Shown here in pieces: positions 54,349 to 62,941 of a DNA stretch of 64,000 nucleotides (its first letter is position 1; each line of letters starts with the position of its first letter). Origin of the DNA: Cellvibrio japonicus Ueda107 (lineage in GTDB: Bacteria > Pseudomonadota > Gammaproteobacteria > Pseudomonadales > Cellvibrionaceae); assembly GCF_000019225.1 (NCBI RefSeq), contig NC_010995.1, forward strand, positions 4,162,501-4,226,500. Reading direction: 5' to 3'. The notes beneath the pieces were generated by a model. That model saw nothing but the letters and a program-made list of their open reading frames with translations. It did no database searches and was not told the DNA's origin. The translations under genes were made by a program, and so were the position numbers.

Positions 54349-54979
54349 CATCTTCCGTAATTTCAATAAAACGCGTTCGGTCTGTATCGAATTTGGCTGA
54401 GACCTGGTTAAACTCCTGCTCGCGCTGCTTAATCTGAGCCTGAATATCGCGCTCTTCCTGCTCGGTATTCTGGATGGTTTTCAGCAAGTCTGCCGGAATC
54501 TCGCGACCACCGCGCTCTATCGCTGCGGCCTGTTGCTGGGACTGGGCCAACCTGGTGCGCACACCGCTGAGGTTGGCTTCAAGTATGCCAATATTACCGC
54601 GCAGGCTTTGCAGGTTGCGCTCCTTGGCTGCATCTATGTCCGCCACATTGCTATAACTGCGACGCAATTGCAGATCTGCCTTGGCCTGTTCATCCTTTGC
54701 CTTTCTTTCGCGACCGGCTTTCTCTGCCGCCTCGCCCTGCAGGACAGGGGGAACCACCTTGATCACCTTGCCGCTGCGGGACATCACCTCGTACCCCTTA
54801 GCCGCAAGTTCCGGTGGAGGCAGCTTGCTGTCCATCACCACAATGCCCTGTTCATTTTTGTAGCGATAGATATGCCGCGAATCGGTATCTTTTTTTGCCT
54901 GTGCCATGACCTGCGGGCATAACAATAAAACGGCCAGGACAACACTGGCACATAAGCCAATCACGTTAAAGGGTTTCAT
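54332..54979 (-). CDS. DUF4124-containing periplasmic coiled-coil protein
   Basis: 215 residues from the ATG at 54979 (a TTG three codons earlier is less likely). Signal peptide (about 1-26, ending VMA-Q), an N-terminal DUF4124 segment (HIYRYKNEQGIVVMDSKLPP), then a long Gln/Arg/Glu-rich coiled coil (about 80-200). Function unknown. It ends inside the bidirectional terminator shared with slmA and lies 22 bp downstream of pyrE's upstream neighbour region on the opposite side of the pyrE stop. Confidence 0.82.
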   Translation of the reverse strand: MKPFNVIGLCASVVLAVLLLCPQVMAQAKKDTDSRHIYRYKNEQGIVVMDSKLPPPELAAKGYEVMSRSGKVIKVVPPVLQGEAAEKAGRERKAKDEQAKADLQLRRSYSNVADIDAAKERNLQSLRGNIGILEANLSGVRTRLAQSQQQAAAIERGGREIPADLLKTIQNTEQEERDIQAQIKQREQEFNQVSAKFDTDRTRFIEITEDEKSRH

Positions 54980-55001
54980 AGGTTGCAAAACGTCTCGCTA
55001 T

Positions 55002-55649
55002 CTACAGTTCTACACCATAGGTCGCGCGGTAGCTTTTAATCCTGTCCACCAGCGCCGCTTGACCAGGTTGGTGCTCCAAATAATGAATAATGTGATTCAG
55101 GTTGATAATACTGATGACGGGCACACCAAAATTCTGCTCCACTTCCTGAATAGCGGAGAGCTCGCCCCGTCCTTTTTCCTGGCGGTTCAAACCGATCAGT
55201 ACTGCCGCAGGTTGTGCCCCTGCCTGCTGGATAATGCCCATGACCTCACGTACAGCAGTACCCGCGGTAATGACATCATCGACAATCAGGATACGCCCTT
55301 TAAGTGGTGCACCAACCAGGGTGCCACCTTCACCGTGGTCCTTGGCTTCCTTGCGATTGTAGCAATAGGGCAGATCGCGACCGAATTCATCAGCCAATGC
55401 AATCGCGGTTGCCGCTGCCAGGGGAATCCCTTTATAGGCCGGGCCGAAGACTACATCGAAATCCACCCCGGCGGCGGTGATGGCTGCCGCATAATGGCGT
55501 CCCAGTTCTGCCAGGGCACTTCCGGTTTGAAAACGACCCGCGTTAAAAAAGTAGGGGCTGGTGCGCCCGGATTTGAGAACGAATTCACCAAAACATAACG
55601 CCTGGTGCTTGATTGCCAGCTGAATGAAGTCAGATTGGTACTTTTCCAT
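55002..55649 (-). CDS. pyrE: Orotate phosphoribosyltransferase
   Basis: Fifth step of pyrimidine synthesis. 215 residues from the ATG at 55649 with AGGA 7 bases upstream (E. coli 213). PRPP motif ILIVDDVITAGTA, N-terminal FGEFVLKSGRTSPYFFNAG and FGPAYKGIPLA are all present. Divergent from crc, the same pairing as in Pseudomonas. Confidence 0.96.
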   Translation of the reverse strand: MEKYQSDFIQLAIKHQALCFGEFVLKSGRTSPYFFNAGRFQTGSALAELGRHYAAAITAAGVDFDVVFGPAYKGIPLAAATAIALADEFGRDLPYCYNRKEAKDHGEGGTLVGAPLKGRILIVDDVITAGTAVREVMGIIQQAGAQPAAVLIGLNRQEKGRGELSAIQEVEQNFGVPVISIINLNHIIHYLEHQPGQAALVDRIKSYRATYGVEL

Positions 55650-55859
55650 GCAAAGTTCCTGAGGATGAACTAGGTTTGTAACAGAGAATAACAATTAGGC
55701 AGTTTGGCTATGTACCAAGCGCCCATTTGGCAGAAATCGACCCTACCAAATGTAAGGATGTGAAAATTCGTAACGCCTACCACAAAAAACCCAGCCGTAA
55801 CGGTAACACAATCACAGAAAGCTCGGGTATGATACACAGTCCATAATCAAGGGGCTAAC

Positions 55860-56630
55860 ATGAGAGTTATCAGTCTTAGCGTCGATGGTATTTTTCAGGC
55901 GGCGCAACGCGGCCTGTACACATGGCTCGCCAGTCAGGATGCAGATTTTATCTGTTTGCAGGATCTACGCGCCCTGGAGCGCGAACTGGAAAAACCCGAG
56001 TTTGAGCTCAAGGGTTACAACGCCTACTTCTTCGATTCAGGCACCAAACACTATAACGGTGTGGCTATCTATACCCGTCTGCAACCCAAAGCCTTGATCT
56101 ACGGCTTGGGTTTTGCTTCAGGTGTCGATATGGAAGGCCGTTACCTGCAGGTGGATTTCGAGCAGTTGAGTATCGGTTCACTCCTCGCACCCAGTGCGTC
56201 TTCGGAGTTGGAATCCCAGGAAGTCAAAATCAAGTTCTTTGATGATTTCCAGGCTCACCTGGACAAAATCACCCGCAAGCGCCGCGAGTACGTCTTCTGT
56301 GGTAACTGGCAGATGGCCCATACCCCCAAAGATGTCAGCAACAGCACAGAGAACCAGCACAACTCCGGTTTCCTGCCCCACGAGCGCCAGTGGTTAAGCC
56401 AGCTGTTTAACCAGATCGGCTATGTGGATGCCTTCCGCAAGGTCAACAAAGACGCTGACGAATACAGCTGGTGGCCGAGTGGAGCCAAAGGCGAGGGCGA
56501 CGGCTGGCGCACCGATTTCCAGGTTGTATCCAACAGCCTGGGACACAAGGTGGAATACGCCACCATCTACAAAACCCAGCAGTTTTCCAGCCATTTGCCG
56601 GTCATTATTGATTACGACATAGAACTCTGA
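55860..56630 (+). CDS. crc: Catabolite repression control protein Crc
   Basis: Partner of Hfq in blocking translation of catabolic mRNAs in pseudomonads. 256 residues with the exonuclease III/EEP fold (VDGIFQAAQRGLYTWLASQDADFICLQDLRA). The catalytic residues of ExoIII are altered: QD in place of QE, GNWQ in place of GDxN, SSH in place of SDH, in line with Crc lacking nuclease activity. Adjacent and divergent to pyrE as in P. aeruginosa. AGGGG precedes the ATG; a strong terminator follows. Confidence 0.92.
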   Translation: MRVISLSVDGIFQAAQRGLYTWLASQDADFICLQDLRALERELEKPEFELKGYNAYFFDSGTKHYNGVAIYTRLQPKALIYGLGFASGVDMEGRYLQVDFEQLSIGSLLAPSASSELESQEVKIKFFDDFQAHLDKITRKRREYVFCGNWQMAHTPKDVSNSTENQHNSGFLPHERQWLSQLFNQIGYVDAFRKVNKDADEYSWWPSGAKGEGDGWRTDFQVVSNSLGHKVEYATIYKTQQFSSHLPVIIDYDIEL

Positions 56631-56648
56631 TCAAACACACCTGCATTA

Positions 56649-56684
56649 AAAAAGCCCGCGATGAATATCCATCGCGGGCTTTTT
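56649..56684 (+). terminator. Terminator of crc
   Basis: Fifteen-bp stem (AAAAAGCCCGCGATG and its complement) with loop AATATC and U-run on either strand; can also serve the convergent Dabb gene. Confidence 0.88.
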
Positions 56685-56701
56685 AATTTCCTATCCGGAT
56701 A

Positions 56702-57121
56702 TCAGTCGACAGCTAACACATCGTAAACCACAACCCTGGACCAGAGGTGTTGATATTGCTCGACAAACTTTTGATGGATGGGGTGAACCTGATAGGCGTC
56801 CTGGCCAGCCACATCGTCAAACCCCAGCAATTCCGAGACATGGTAGGAGTTATCCACCACCTCGCGTTTTTCCGTCGATGCAGGCACGCCGACATGGAAA
56901 CTGCGCACCGTCTCTATGGCGGCGAGGGTTTTAATCCCGGTAATTAATTGCGCGCGATCCTGTGCAGACTCAGGATTTTTCAACCAGAAAAATACATGGT
57001 GCAATAACTTGGGCATGACTGGGGCCTGGGGCTGTGTCGCTGACAGCGACGATGAAACCGCCAGGCTGGCCCCGGCAAGGGCACTGGTGGCCAGGAATTG
57101 GCGACGATTGAAATCTGACAT
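56702..57121 (-). CDS. Dabb-domain protein with Tat signal
   Basis: 139 residues. The N-terminus NRRQFLATSALAGASLA is a twin-arginine signal, so the protein is exported folded. The rest is a stress-responsive A/B-barrel (Dabb) domain (HHVFFWLKNPES, SFHVGVPASTEKREVVDNSY). Function unknown; Dabb proteins are usually small dimers. AAGGAG lies 7 bases before the ATG. Confidence 0.85.
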   Translation of the reverse strand: MSDFNRRQFLATSALAGASLAVSSSLSATQPQAPVMPKLLHHVFFWLKNPESAQDRAQLITGIKTLAAIETVRSFHVGVPASTEKREVVDNSYHVSELLGFDDVAGQDAYQVHPIHQKFVEQYQHLWSRVVVYDVLAVD

Positions 57122-57212
57122 GAAAAGCTCCTTGTGATCAGTAAGGGACAGCCCCCTACCTTACCCACCCGTGCTTATCTGGCAATTTCCTTTACGCAAG
57201 ATTACCCGCCCA

Positions 57213-58688
57213 CTAGATAGCACAGGCGCTCCTGGGCTCGGGCCGATAAACACCGACATTGGTATGGCCTGCATCCTTGAGGTTGGCAGCGTGCAACTGG
57301 CTCATGACCCCTTTCTGGCAATAAAGGAAATACTGTTTTCCTGTGTCGAGTTGCGCGAACTGGTTGTTGAGGCGATAGAACGGAATCTTAAGAATGTCTA
57401 CTCCGGACACACGCAGGGGATTCGCCTCTTCCTCATCCGGGTGGCGGATATCGATCAGCGCCTGCCCCGGTTGCACAACATCCACAACCGGCACCGCCAG
57501 ATCCTGATCCAGCTCTTCGACAATTTCATCAATATTCTGCGCGCGACGCTCGGCGATGGCGCGCTCCAATATCGCCATATCAAATTTGGCCTCTTCCCGC
57601 TCCACCTTGTGCATGCGCGCCTTGGTAGTGGGATTAACCGAAATCACACCACAATACTCCGGCATGCTGGCGGCAAAACTCTCCGTACCGATTTTGCGCG
57701 AAATATCGATGATATCGCCCTTGTCCATGGTCGCCAGCGGGCGCAGTACCAGCATATCAATCGCGCGATCAATGGCATTCAGGTTAATCAGCGTCTGGCT
57801 CGATACCTGGGCGACACTCTCGCCGGTAACCAGGGCAGGAATTTCGAGTGACTCAGCCACTTTCTCCGCTGCGCGCAACATCATGCGCTTGAGTGTCACG
57901 CCCATATAGGCATTGTCAACTTTTTCCAGGATTTCCCGGACAACCTCTTCAAAGGGAACAGTGACAAACTTCACCCGGTGTGAAGCGCCATATTTATTCC
58001 ACAAATAGTAAGCGACCTCTTTCACCCCGATTTCGTGCGCACGTCCACCGAGGTTGAAAAAACAATAGTGCGCACGCAACCCGCGTTTAATGCATAAATA
58101 AGTAGACACTGTAGAGTCGAAACCACCGGAGATCAGCGACAGTACCGGGTCCTGTGCCCCCAGGGGGAAACCGCCCAAGCCCTGGGTTTTGCGGGTAATG
58201 ACCCACAGGCGCTCTCCCTTAATCTCCAGGGGCACAGTAACCTCGGGGTGATGCAGGTCCACACCGGCAGCCCGGGTATGCTCCAGCAAACCACCCCCCA
58301 CATATTGCTCGACCTGCACAGACGTAAATTCGTGTTTACCGGCGCGCTTCACCCGCACACAAAAGCGCTTGCCTGCCAGGGCATCTCCCCAATGGCGCAG
58401 GGTGTGACGAAAAATGGATTCCAGATCTGCCAGGGGGTAATCCTGGATCAGGGCAAAATTGGCAATACCGGGGGTATGGGCAAGTACCTCGGAAACCTGC
58501 GCCGTGATCAATTCATCGGCTTCCGGACAGCGGATTTCAATTTTTTCCCAATCGCGTTGCACATCGATACTGACACCGAGATTATTCAAGAGCACGCGCA
58601 AGTTATCGCGCAGTTGCTTGATGAACCTTTTTCTGACTGGCGGGCTTTTAATGATGATTTCGGGAAAAACTTTGACAATAAAATGCAT
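57213..58688 (-). CDS. thiI: tRNA 4-thiouridine synthase / thiamine sulfur transferase ThiI
   Basis: Adds sulfur to U8 of tRNA and serves thiazole synthesis. 491 residues from the ATG at 58688 with AGG 8 bases upstream; a GTG three codons earlier is less likely. Ferredoxin-like and THUMP domains, then the PP-loop SGGFDSTVS, and a C-terminal rhodanese domain with catalytic C457 (LYCQKGVMS); E. coli has C456. Cys in MPEYCGV matches the disulfide partner. Lies near glnA as in Pseudomonas. Confidence 0.96.
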   Translation of the reverse strand: MHFIVKVFPEIIIKSPPVRKRFIKQLRDNLRVLLNNLGVSIDVQRDWEKIEIRCPEADELITAQVSEVLAHTPGIANFALIQDYPLADLESIFRHTLRHWGDALAGKRFCVRVKRAGKHEFTSVQVEQYVGGGLLEHTRAAGVDLHHPEVTVPLEIKGERLWVITRKTQGLGGFPLGAQDPVLSLISGGFDSTVSTYLCIKRGLRAHYCFFNLGGRAHEIGVKEVAYYLWNKYGASHRVKFVTVPFEEVVREILEKVDNAYMGVTLKRMMLRAAEKVAESLEIPALVTGESVAQVSSQTLINLNAIDRAIDMLVLRPLATMDKGDIIDISRKIGTESFAASMPEYCGVISVNPTTKARMHKVEREEAKFDMAILERAIAERRAQNIDEIVEELDQDLAVPVVDVVQPGQALIDIRHPDEEEANPLRVSGVDILKIPFYRLNNQFAQLDTGKQYFLYCQKGVMSQLHAANLKDAGHTNVGVYRPEPRSACAI

Positions 58689-58929
58689 GGAACACACCTG
58701 GCAGGATAGCGCGAAACGAGTAAACCAAAAGCGGGCGATTATAAAGCAAGCCTTCCATCCAAGGGGCTTTGTCCCCTAAAAACCCGGAAATCTGCGCCCC
58801 AATTCAGTCTCGTCCCTGCACATTATTTTGTAGATTCCAGGCCAAATGGCACAGCACAGCCTAACACCAAAACGATGAGCCCCGGCAGACAGCTGCTAGC
58901 GTTACCCAAATGAGCCCTGCCGAGGATGG

Positions 58930-59007
58930 ATCAGTAAGGTTCTGGACGTGCTTTGTGCTCTTGCCGAACAAGCCAATCTATTCGCGCTTAAGGCGGTGAT
59001 TGCTGAC
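58930..59007 (+). pseudogene. Relic of a methyl-accepting chemotaxis protein (signalling tip)
   Basis: In frame from 58930 the bases encode ISKVLDVLCALAEQANLFAL followed by KAVIAD. This aligns without gaps to the hairpin tip of chemoreceptors (V(L/I)xVIxxIAEQTNLLALNAAIEA), about 15 of 24 conserved positions kept, but neither flank continues the match and no start or stop fits a gene. It ends at the large hairpin at 59006. A decayed chemoreceptor gene is the simplest reading; the intact one at base 1 is not its neighbour. Confidence 0.5.
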
Positions 59008-59040
59008 AACAATCCCGGCATCATATGCCGGGATTGTTGT
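59006..59040. terminator. Perfect 16-bp hairpin after the antiporter gene
   Basis: ACAACAATCCCGGCAT/ATGCCGGGATTGTTGT with loop CAT, directly abutting the antiporter stop codon. It lacks a clean U-run but is by far the most stable hairpin nearby and should end the antiporter transcript. Confidence 0.65.
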
Positions 59041-60252
59041 TTATTTGGAGCGATGGACAACAGCTGCCAGCTGTTTGAGTTTGGGAGTAACTATCGGCAC
59101 CGTCATCATGGTGCTAACAACCGCCATAATCAGCAGGGCGGTAAAGGTTTCGCTGGTGATAATTTGTTTGTCCAGCAATACGTTAGCAAAAATAATCATG
59201 ATCAGAGCCTTGGTTTGCAGCAGCCACCCTATGATGGAGGCTTCACCCTTTTCCCATTTGAGAACCCGACCCGCAAGGTGTACTCCGGCCAATTTTCCAG
59301 CGGCTTGCGCCAACAGCAACACCGCCGCCGCCGCAAATACGGCGATGCCTCCCACTTCCCAGTTAGTGCGCAAGCCTGTGCTGAGGAAGAATACGGGCAT
59401 AATGATCAGCAATACGAAATGGCGCAGCTTGTCCATGTCTTCCTGATTGAACCATTCTGCATCCATAACGGCACCTGCCAGGAAGGCCCCTACCATAAAA
59501 TGTAACCCGGCCCAGTCTGCCAACAGGCCGCAAAGCGCCAACCAGATAAAACCAATGTACCAACGATCACGCTCCTGTAATGCCAGCATCAGCTTGCGGA
59601 ACAAATAGCTGGCCACCACAAAACTCAGCAGAAAAATCCCCTGGCGTCCAATGCGCTCCCAATCAAGCAGGATCAACGCCAGGACGCCCCAAATCGCAAT
59701 ATCATCCAGGCTGGCATAGCGCAGAATCCGCTGCCCTATGGGTTGGCGCAGTATCTCCATCTTTTCCATCAGCAGGATCAGAATCGGCAAAGCAGTTACC
59801 GCACAGGCCATCCCCACACCAACAATAAACTGCCAGGTCATTCCATTGGGGCCCATCCAGCCATCGCTGATACTGAGCAAAATGGCGGCTGCCACACAGC
59901 CAAACAACAGGGGGGTACCCAGTGCCAGGCCGGCGGTAATACCGCTCTCGCGCTTGTATTCCCAGGCCTTTTTCAAATCCAGCTCAATACCGGCGATCCA
60001 GACAAAAATCATCACTGCCCACCAGGCGATACCGTTAAGCGCCTGGATCACCTGGGGATTAAATACAAACTGGTAATAGTCGGGAAAAGCCGCCCCCAAA
60101 ACACCGGGCCCCAGGAGAATACCGGTGATGATCTGTACCACGACCAGGGGAGCCCAATAATCGGTCCTGAATAAACGCCAAATCAGGTAGGGAACCGTAA
60201 AGATGATCAGCATAGCGATCAGGAAGATTTCCGTAATGGTAACTGCGTGCAT
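59041..60252 (-). CDS. CPA2-family cation:proton antiporter
   Basis: 403 residues from the ATG at 60252, with AAGG 6 bases upstream. About 12 membrane helices with the CPA2/Kef core (GILLGPGVLG, RYASLDDIAIWGVLALILLDWE, FMVGAFLAGAVMDAEWF). Unlike the KefB-like protein at 39.9 kb it has no RCK/TrkA domain, so it is an unregulated transporter module. Ion (Na+ or K+) not determinable. Confidence 0.85.
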   Translation of the reverse strand: MHAVTITEIFLIAMLIIFTVPYLIWRLFRTDYWAPLVVVQIITGILLGPGVLGAAFPDYYQFVFNPQVIQALNGIAWWAVMIFVWIAGIELDLKKAWEYKRESGITAGLALGTPLLFGCVAAAILLSISDGWMGPNGMTWQFIVGVGMACAVTALPILILLMEKMEILRQPIGQRILRYASLDDIAIWGVLALILLDWERIGRQGIFLLSFVVASYLFRKLMLALQERDRWYIGFIWLALCGLLADWAGLHFMVGAFLAGAVMDAEWFNQEDMDKLRHFVLLIIMPVFFLSTGLRTNWEVGGIAVFAAAAVLLLAQAAGKLAGVHLAGRVLKWEKGEASIIGWLLQTKALIMIIFANVLLDKQIITSETFTALLIMAVVSTMMTVPIVTPKLKQLAAVVHRSK

Positions 60253-60492
60253 AACTTGCCTTGGATTTTTTAGGGAATTGTTTATTTTATAAACGGCACA
60301 GCATGCCTGAGTCCGCACCTGTGGCCGAGCGCGCAAGGCTAACCCTCTTTAGCAGCCCAGGCGAGCCATCCCTCATAAACAATCGCTATGGCATGATCGC
60401 AGGGCTTTCGCCCTCTTTTCAGGCAGGTGGACAGATTGAATTTTGCCATGACACGGCCAGCCTTCCCGGCATGGAAAGCCACGCCACAAAAA

Positions 60493-60507
60493 GCACCAAT
60501 ATTGATC
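60493..60507. promoter_or_regulatory. NtrC site 1 of glnA
   Basis: GCACCAATATTGATC; the left half matches GCACCA-N3-TGGTGC fully, the right half 3 of 6. Its centre lies about 139 bp before the expected start. Confidence 0.55.
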
Positions 60508-60523
60508 ATTTCAGAAAAAATAC

Positions 60524-60538
60524 GCACCAATACAGTGC
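60524..60538. promoter_or_regulatory. NtrC site 2 of glnA
   Basis: GCACCAATACAGTGC matches the NtrC consensus at 10 of 12 fixed positions. Its centre lies about 108 bp before the expected start and 31 bp (three helix turns) from site 1. Confidence 0.65.
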
Positions 60539-60612
60539 TTTTGCATTTTTTAAAACCCGGCGATCTATGCTTAAACCCTTATTTTTAAACGGCTGTTGCT
60601 ATTTTCTTTAAA

Positions 60613-60627
60613 TGGCATATATTTTGC
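60613..60627 (+). promoter_or_regulatory. Sigma-54 promoter of glnA
   Basis: TGGCAT-N5-TTGC with invariant GG (60614-60615) and GC (60626-60627) 10 bp apart. Start expected near 60639. Confidence 0.7.
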
Positions 60628-60774
60628 CCCGTTTCTGACACCCTAGTCCCGTGTCGCTCACCGAAATGAGTCGTTCCGTGAAATGAGCAACGTGTCTGGA
60701 TGAACGTGGGCAACAATTCCAGGTAGGCGATCCTCCGGGCTGTCTACTTACCCGCAATAACAACTTTCTCAATC

Positions 60775-60792
60775 TATAGCCTTCGGGCTATA
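60775..60792 (+). other. UUCG-capped hairpin in the glnA leader
   Basis: Seven-bp stem TATAGCC/GGCTATA with a TTCG tetraloop, ending 9 bases before the GGAGG-type ribosome binding site of glnA. No U-run; probably an mRNA stability or translation element. Confidence 0.5.
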
Positions 60793-60810
60793 ACAACTTG
60801 GAGGCATTCA

Positions 60811-62211
60811 ATGTCTAAGACTTTAGACCTGATCAAGCAACACGAAGCTCGCTGGATCGACCTGCGTTTCACTGACACCAAAGGTAAAGAGCAACACGTA
60901 ACCTTCCCATCTCACGTAGTGGATGACAAGTTCTTCACCGAAGGCAAGATGTTCGACGGCTCTTCTATCGCTGGCTGGAAAGGCATTAACGACTCAGACA
61001 TGATCCTGATGCCGGACGACTCTACCGCGGTACTGGATCCTTTCTACGACGAACCCACTATTATCATTCGCTGTAACATCGTTGAGCCATCAACCATGCA
61101 AGGCTACGATCGCGACCCGCGCTCTATCGGCCTGCGCGCTGAAGAATACCTGAAGTCTACCGGTCTGGGCGACGTTGCCCTGTTCGGTCCAGAGCCAGAA
61201 TTCTTCATCTTCGACAGTGTTCACTATGCATCCGGCATGGGCGGCTCTTTCTACAAAATCAAGTCTGAAGAAGCTTCCTGGCAGTCAGGCGAAGACAGCG
61301 AAGGCAAGCACGGCCACGCGCCACGCGTAAAAGGCGGCTACTTCCCCGTTGCACCTATCGATTCCCTGCACGACATCCGTGGCGCTATGTGTAACGCGAT
61401 GGAAGCCATGGGCCTGACCATCGAAATCCACCACCACGAAGTTGCTAACGCCGGCCAGTGTGAAATCGGTGTAGGCGCCAACACCCTGGTTAAGAAAGCG
61501 GACGAAGTACAAATCCTCAAGTACTGCGTGCACAACGTAGCTCACCAGTACGGCAAAACCGCTACTTTCATGCCGAAGCCACTGATCGGTGATAACGGTT
61601 CAGGTATGCACGTTCACCAGTCTTTCTCCAAGAATGGCAAAAACCAATTCGCAGGCGATGCTTACGCCGGCCTGAGCGAAACTGCCCTGTACTACGTTGG
61701 CGGTATCATCAAGCACGCCAAGGCACTGAACGCTTTCTGTAACGCTTCTACCAACTCTTACAAGCGTCTGGTTCCAGGCTTCGAAGCGCCAGTTATGCTG
61801 GCTTACTCTGCCCGTAACCGCTCTGCGTCTATCCGTATTCCTTACACTGTGGGCGAGAAAGCCAAGCGTATTGAAACCCGCTTCCCCGACCCGACTGCCA
61901 ACCCATACCTGTGCTTCGCTGCACTGTTGATGGCAGGTATCGACGGCGTACAGAACAAGATCCACCCGGGCGAGCCAGCGACCAAAGACCTGTACGACCT
62001 GGAGCCGGAAGAAGAAGCCCAGATTCCACAAGTATGTGCCTCTTTGGAAGAAGCTTTGAGTGCCCTGGAAGCTGACCACGAGTTCCTGCTGAAAGGCGGC
62101 GTATTCAGCAAAGACTTCATCGATGCGTACATCGACCTGAAGAAAGCTGACATCCAACGTGTAAACATGACTCCTCACCCGGTAGAATTCGAACTCTATT
62201 ACAGCGTGTAA
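60811..62211 (+). CDS. glnA: Glutamine synthetase type I
   Basis: ATP-dependent amidation of glutamate, the main ammonia-assimilating step. 466 residues (E. coli 469) with MFDGSSIAGW, GPEPEFF, NGSGMHVHQS, NRSASIRIP and the adenylylation site Y395 (KDLYDLEPEEE), so GlnE-type control is expected. GGAGG lies 7 bases before the ATG. Codon use is more biased than in the neighbours (for example TCT, CGT, GAA, ATC), as fits a highly expressed gene. Control by NtrC/sigma-54 is visible upstream; ntrB follows one gene later. Confidence 0.98.
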   Translation: MSKTLDLIKQHEARWIDLRFTDTKGKEQHVTFPSHVVDDKFFTEGKMFDGSSIAGWKGINDSDMILMPDDSTAVLDPFYDEPTIIIRCNIVEPSTMQGYDRDPRSIGLRAEEYLKSTGLGDVALFGPEPEFFIFDSVHYASGMGGSFYKIKSEEASWQSGEDSEGKHGHAPRVKGGYFPVAPIDSLHDIRGAMCNAMEAMGLTIEIHHHEVANAGQCEIGVGANTLVKKADEVQILKYCVHNVAHQYGKTATFMPKPLIGDNGSGMHVHQSFSKNGKNQFAGDAYAGLSETALYYVGGIIKHAKALNAFCNASTNSYKRLVPGFEAPVMLAYSARNRSASIRIPYTVGEKAKRIETRFPDPTANPYLCFAALLMAGIDGVQNKIHPGEPATKDLYDLEPEEEAQIPQVCASLEEALSALEADHEFLLKGGVFSKDFIDAYIDLKKADIQRVNMTPHPVEFELYYSV

Positions 62212-62217
62212 GGTCAC

Positions 62218-62245
62218 AGATTTTGCCGAGCAATTGGCAAAATCT
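62218..62245 (+). other. Hairpin at the 3' end of the glnA mRNA
   Basis: Perfect 10-bp stem AGATTTTGCC/GGCAAAATCT with loop GAGCAATT, 7 bases after the glnA stop and just before the terminator. Possibly protects the mRNA 3' end. Confidence 0.5.
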
Positions 62246-62259
62246 CCCTGCAAGATGGC

Positions 62260-62293
62260 AAAAAGCCCGCCCCCGACAGGGAGCGGGCTTTTT
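62260..62293 (+). terminator. Terminator of glnA
   Basis: Stem AAAAAGCCCGC/GCGGGCTTTTT with loop CCCCGACAGGGA and a U-run. Confidence 0.88.
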
Positions 62294-62343
62294 GTTTGCG
62301 GCGAGAGCGATTAATCTCAGTGTAATCCCCGGAGGAATCGGCT

Positions 62344-62901
62344 ATGAACTCGCATCTATCCACATTCTGGCTTTCAATGCTGCTGGCTTGCCTGCTGGCT
62401 CCCTGGACCATGGCAGAGGTTTATAAAACCGTCGATAAAGATGGCCGGGTCATCTATTCCGACAGCCCCAAAACCGACAACGCCGAGCGCATCAAACTGC
62501 GCGAACTCAACACAGTCCCCAGTCCGGATGCCATTCCGCAATACCAGACAAACCAGGCACCCGCCGTCGTTGAAGACGAAGGCTATGAGATACATATCAT
62601 CAGCCCTCGCCATGAAGTTACTATTCCCGTCGGCCAACGCGACCTGGCCATTGCCATCAACCTTAACCGCGAGCTGCAGGCAGATCACCTGCTGGTGTAT
62701 TTCATGGATGGGGAGCTTATCGAAGAAACCCGTATGACCAACATCCTGATCAAGGACGTTATGCGCGGCACCCACGTGATCAGCGTGGAGGCCATAGACG
62801 CAGATGGTCAATCATTGGGCACATCGGAGCCGGTTACCGTGAACCTAATTCGACCAATTATTAAAAAACCTGCATCACCAACGCCCAAGCCCAGCAAGTA
62901 G
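62344..62901 (+). CDS. DUF4124 protein between glnA and ntrB
   Basis: 185 residues with a signal peptide (about 1-24, ending TMA-E) and an N-terminal DUF4124 segment (EVYKTVDKDGRVIYSDSP), then a beta-rich domain (HIISPRHEVTIPVG; TNILIKDVMRGTHVISVEA) of fibronectin/Ig-like appearance. GGAGG lies 8 bases before the ATG. Function unknown; its place between glnA and ntrB is shared by related species. The stop codon overlaps an NtrC-type site. Confidence 0.85.
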   Translation: MNSHLSTFWLSMLLACLLAPWTMAEVYKTVDKDGRVIYSDSPKTDNAERIKLRELNTVPSPDAIPQYQTNQAPAVVEDEGYEIHIISPRHEVTIPVGQRDLAIAINLNRELQADHLLVYFMDGELIEETRMTNILIKDVMRGTHVISVEAIDADGQSLGTSEPVTVNLIRPIIKKPASPTPKPSK

Positions 62902-62915
62902 CACCAAAATAGTGC
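62901..62915. promoter_or_regulatory. NtrC site upstream of ntrB
   Basis: GCACCAAAATAGTGC matches GCACCA-N3-TGGTGC at 11 of 12 fixed positions, better than either glnA site. It overlaps the stop codon of the DUF4124 gene and lies about 150 bp before ntrB. Confidence 0.6.
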
Positions 62916-62941
62916 ACACCGGATACCCCTGTGCTAGATTT

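Larger units (their letters stand above)
58689..59040. other. Region upstream of thiI with a chemoreceptor relic and large hairpin
   Basis: 352 bp. The thiI promoter must be here on the minus strand. It also holds the 78-bp relic described separately (58930-59007) and a perfect 16-bp hairpin at its right end. No intact gene. Confidence 0.45.
60253..60810. other. glnA control region
   Basis: 558 bp without a supported gene. From left to right it holds the antiporter promoter area, two NtrC sites (60493 and 60524), a sigma-54 promoter (60613) and a leader of about 170 bases with a UUCG hairpin just before the glnA ribosome binding site. Confidence 0.6.

Noticed and set aside
60339..60611. Short ORFs in the glnA upstream region
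   Set aside because: They overlap the NtrC sites on either strand and show no ribosome binding site or family features.
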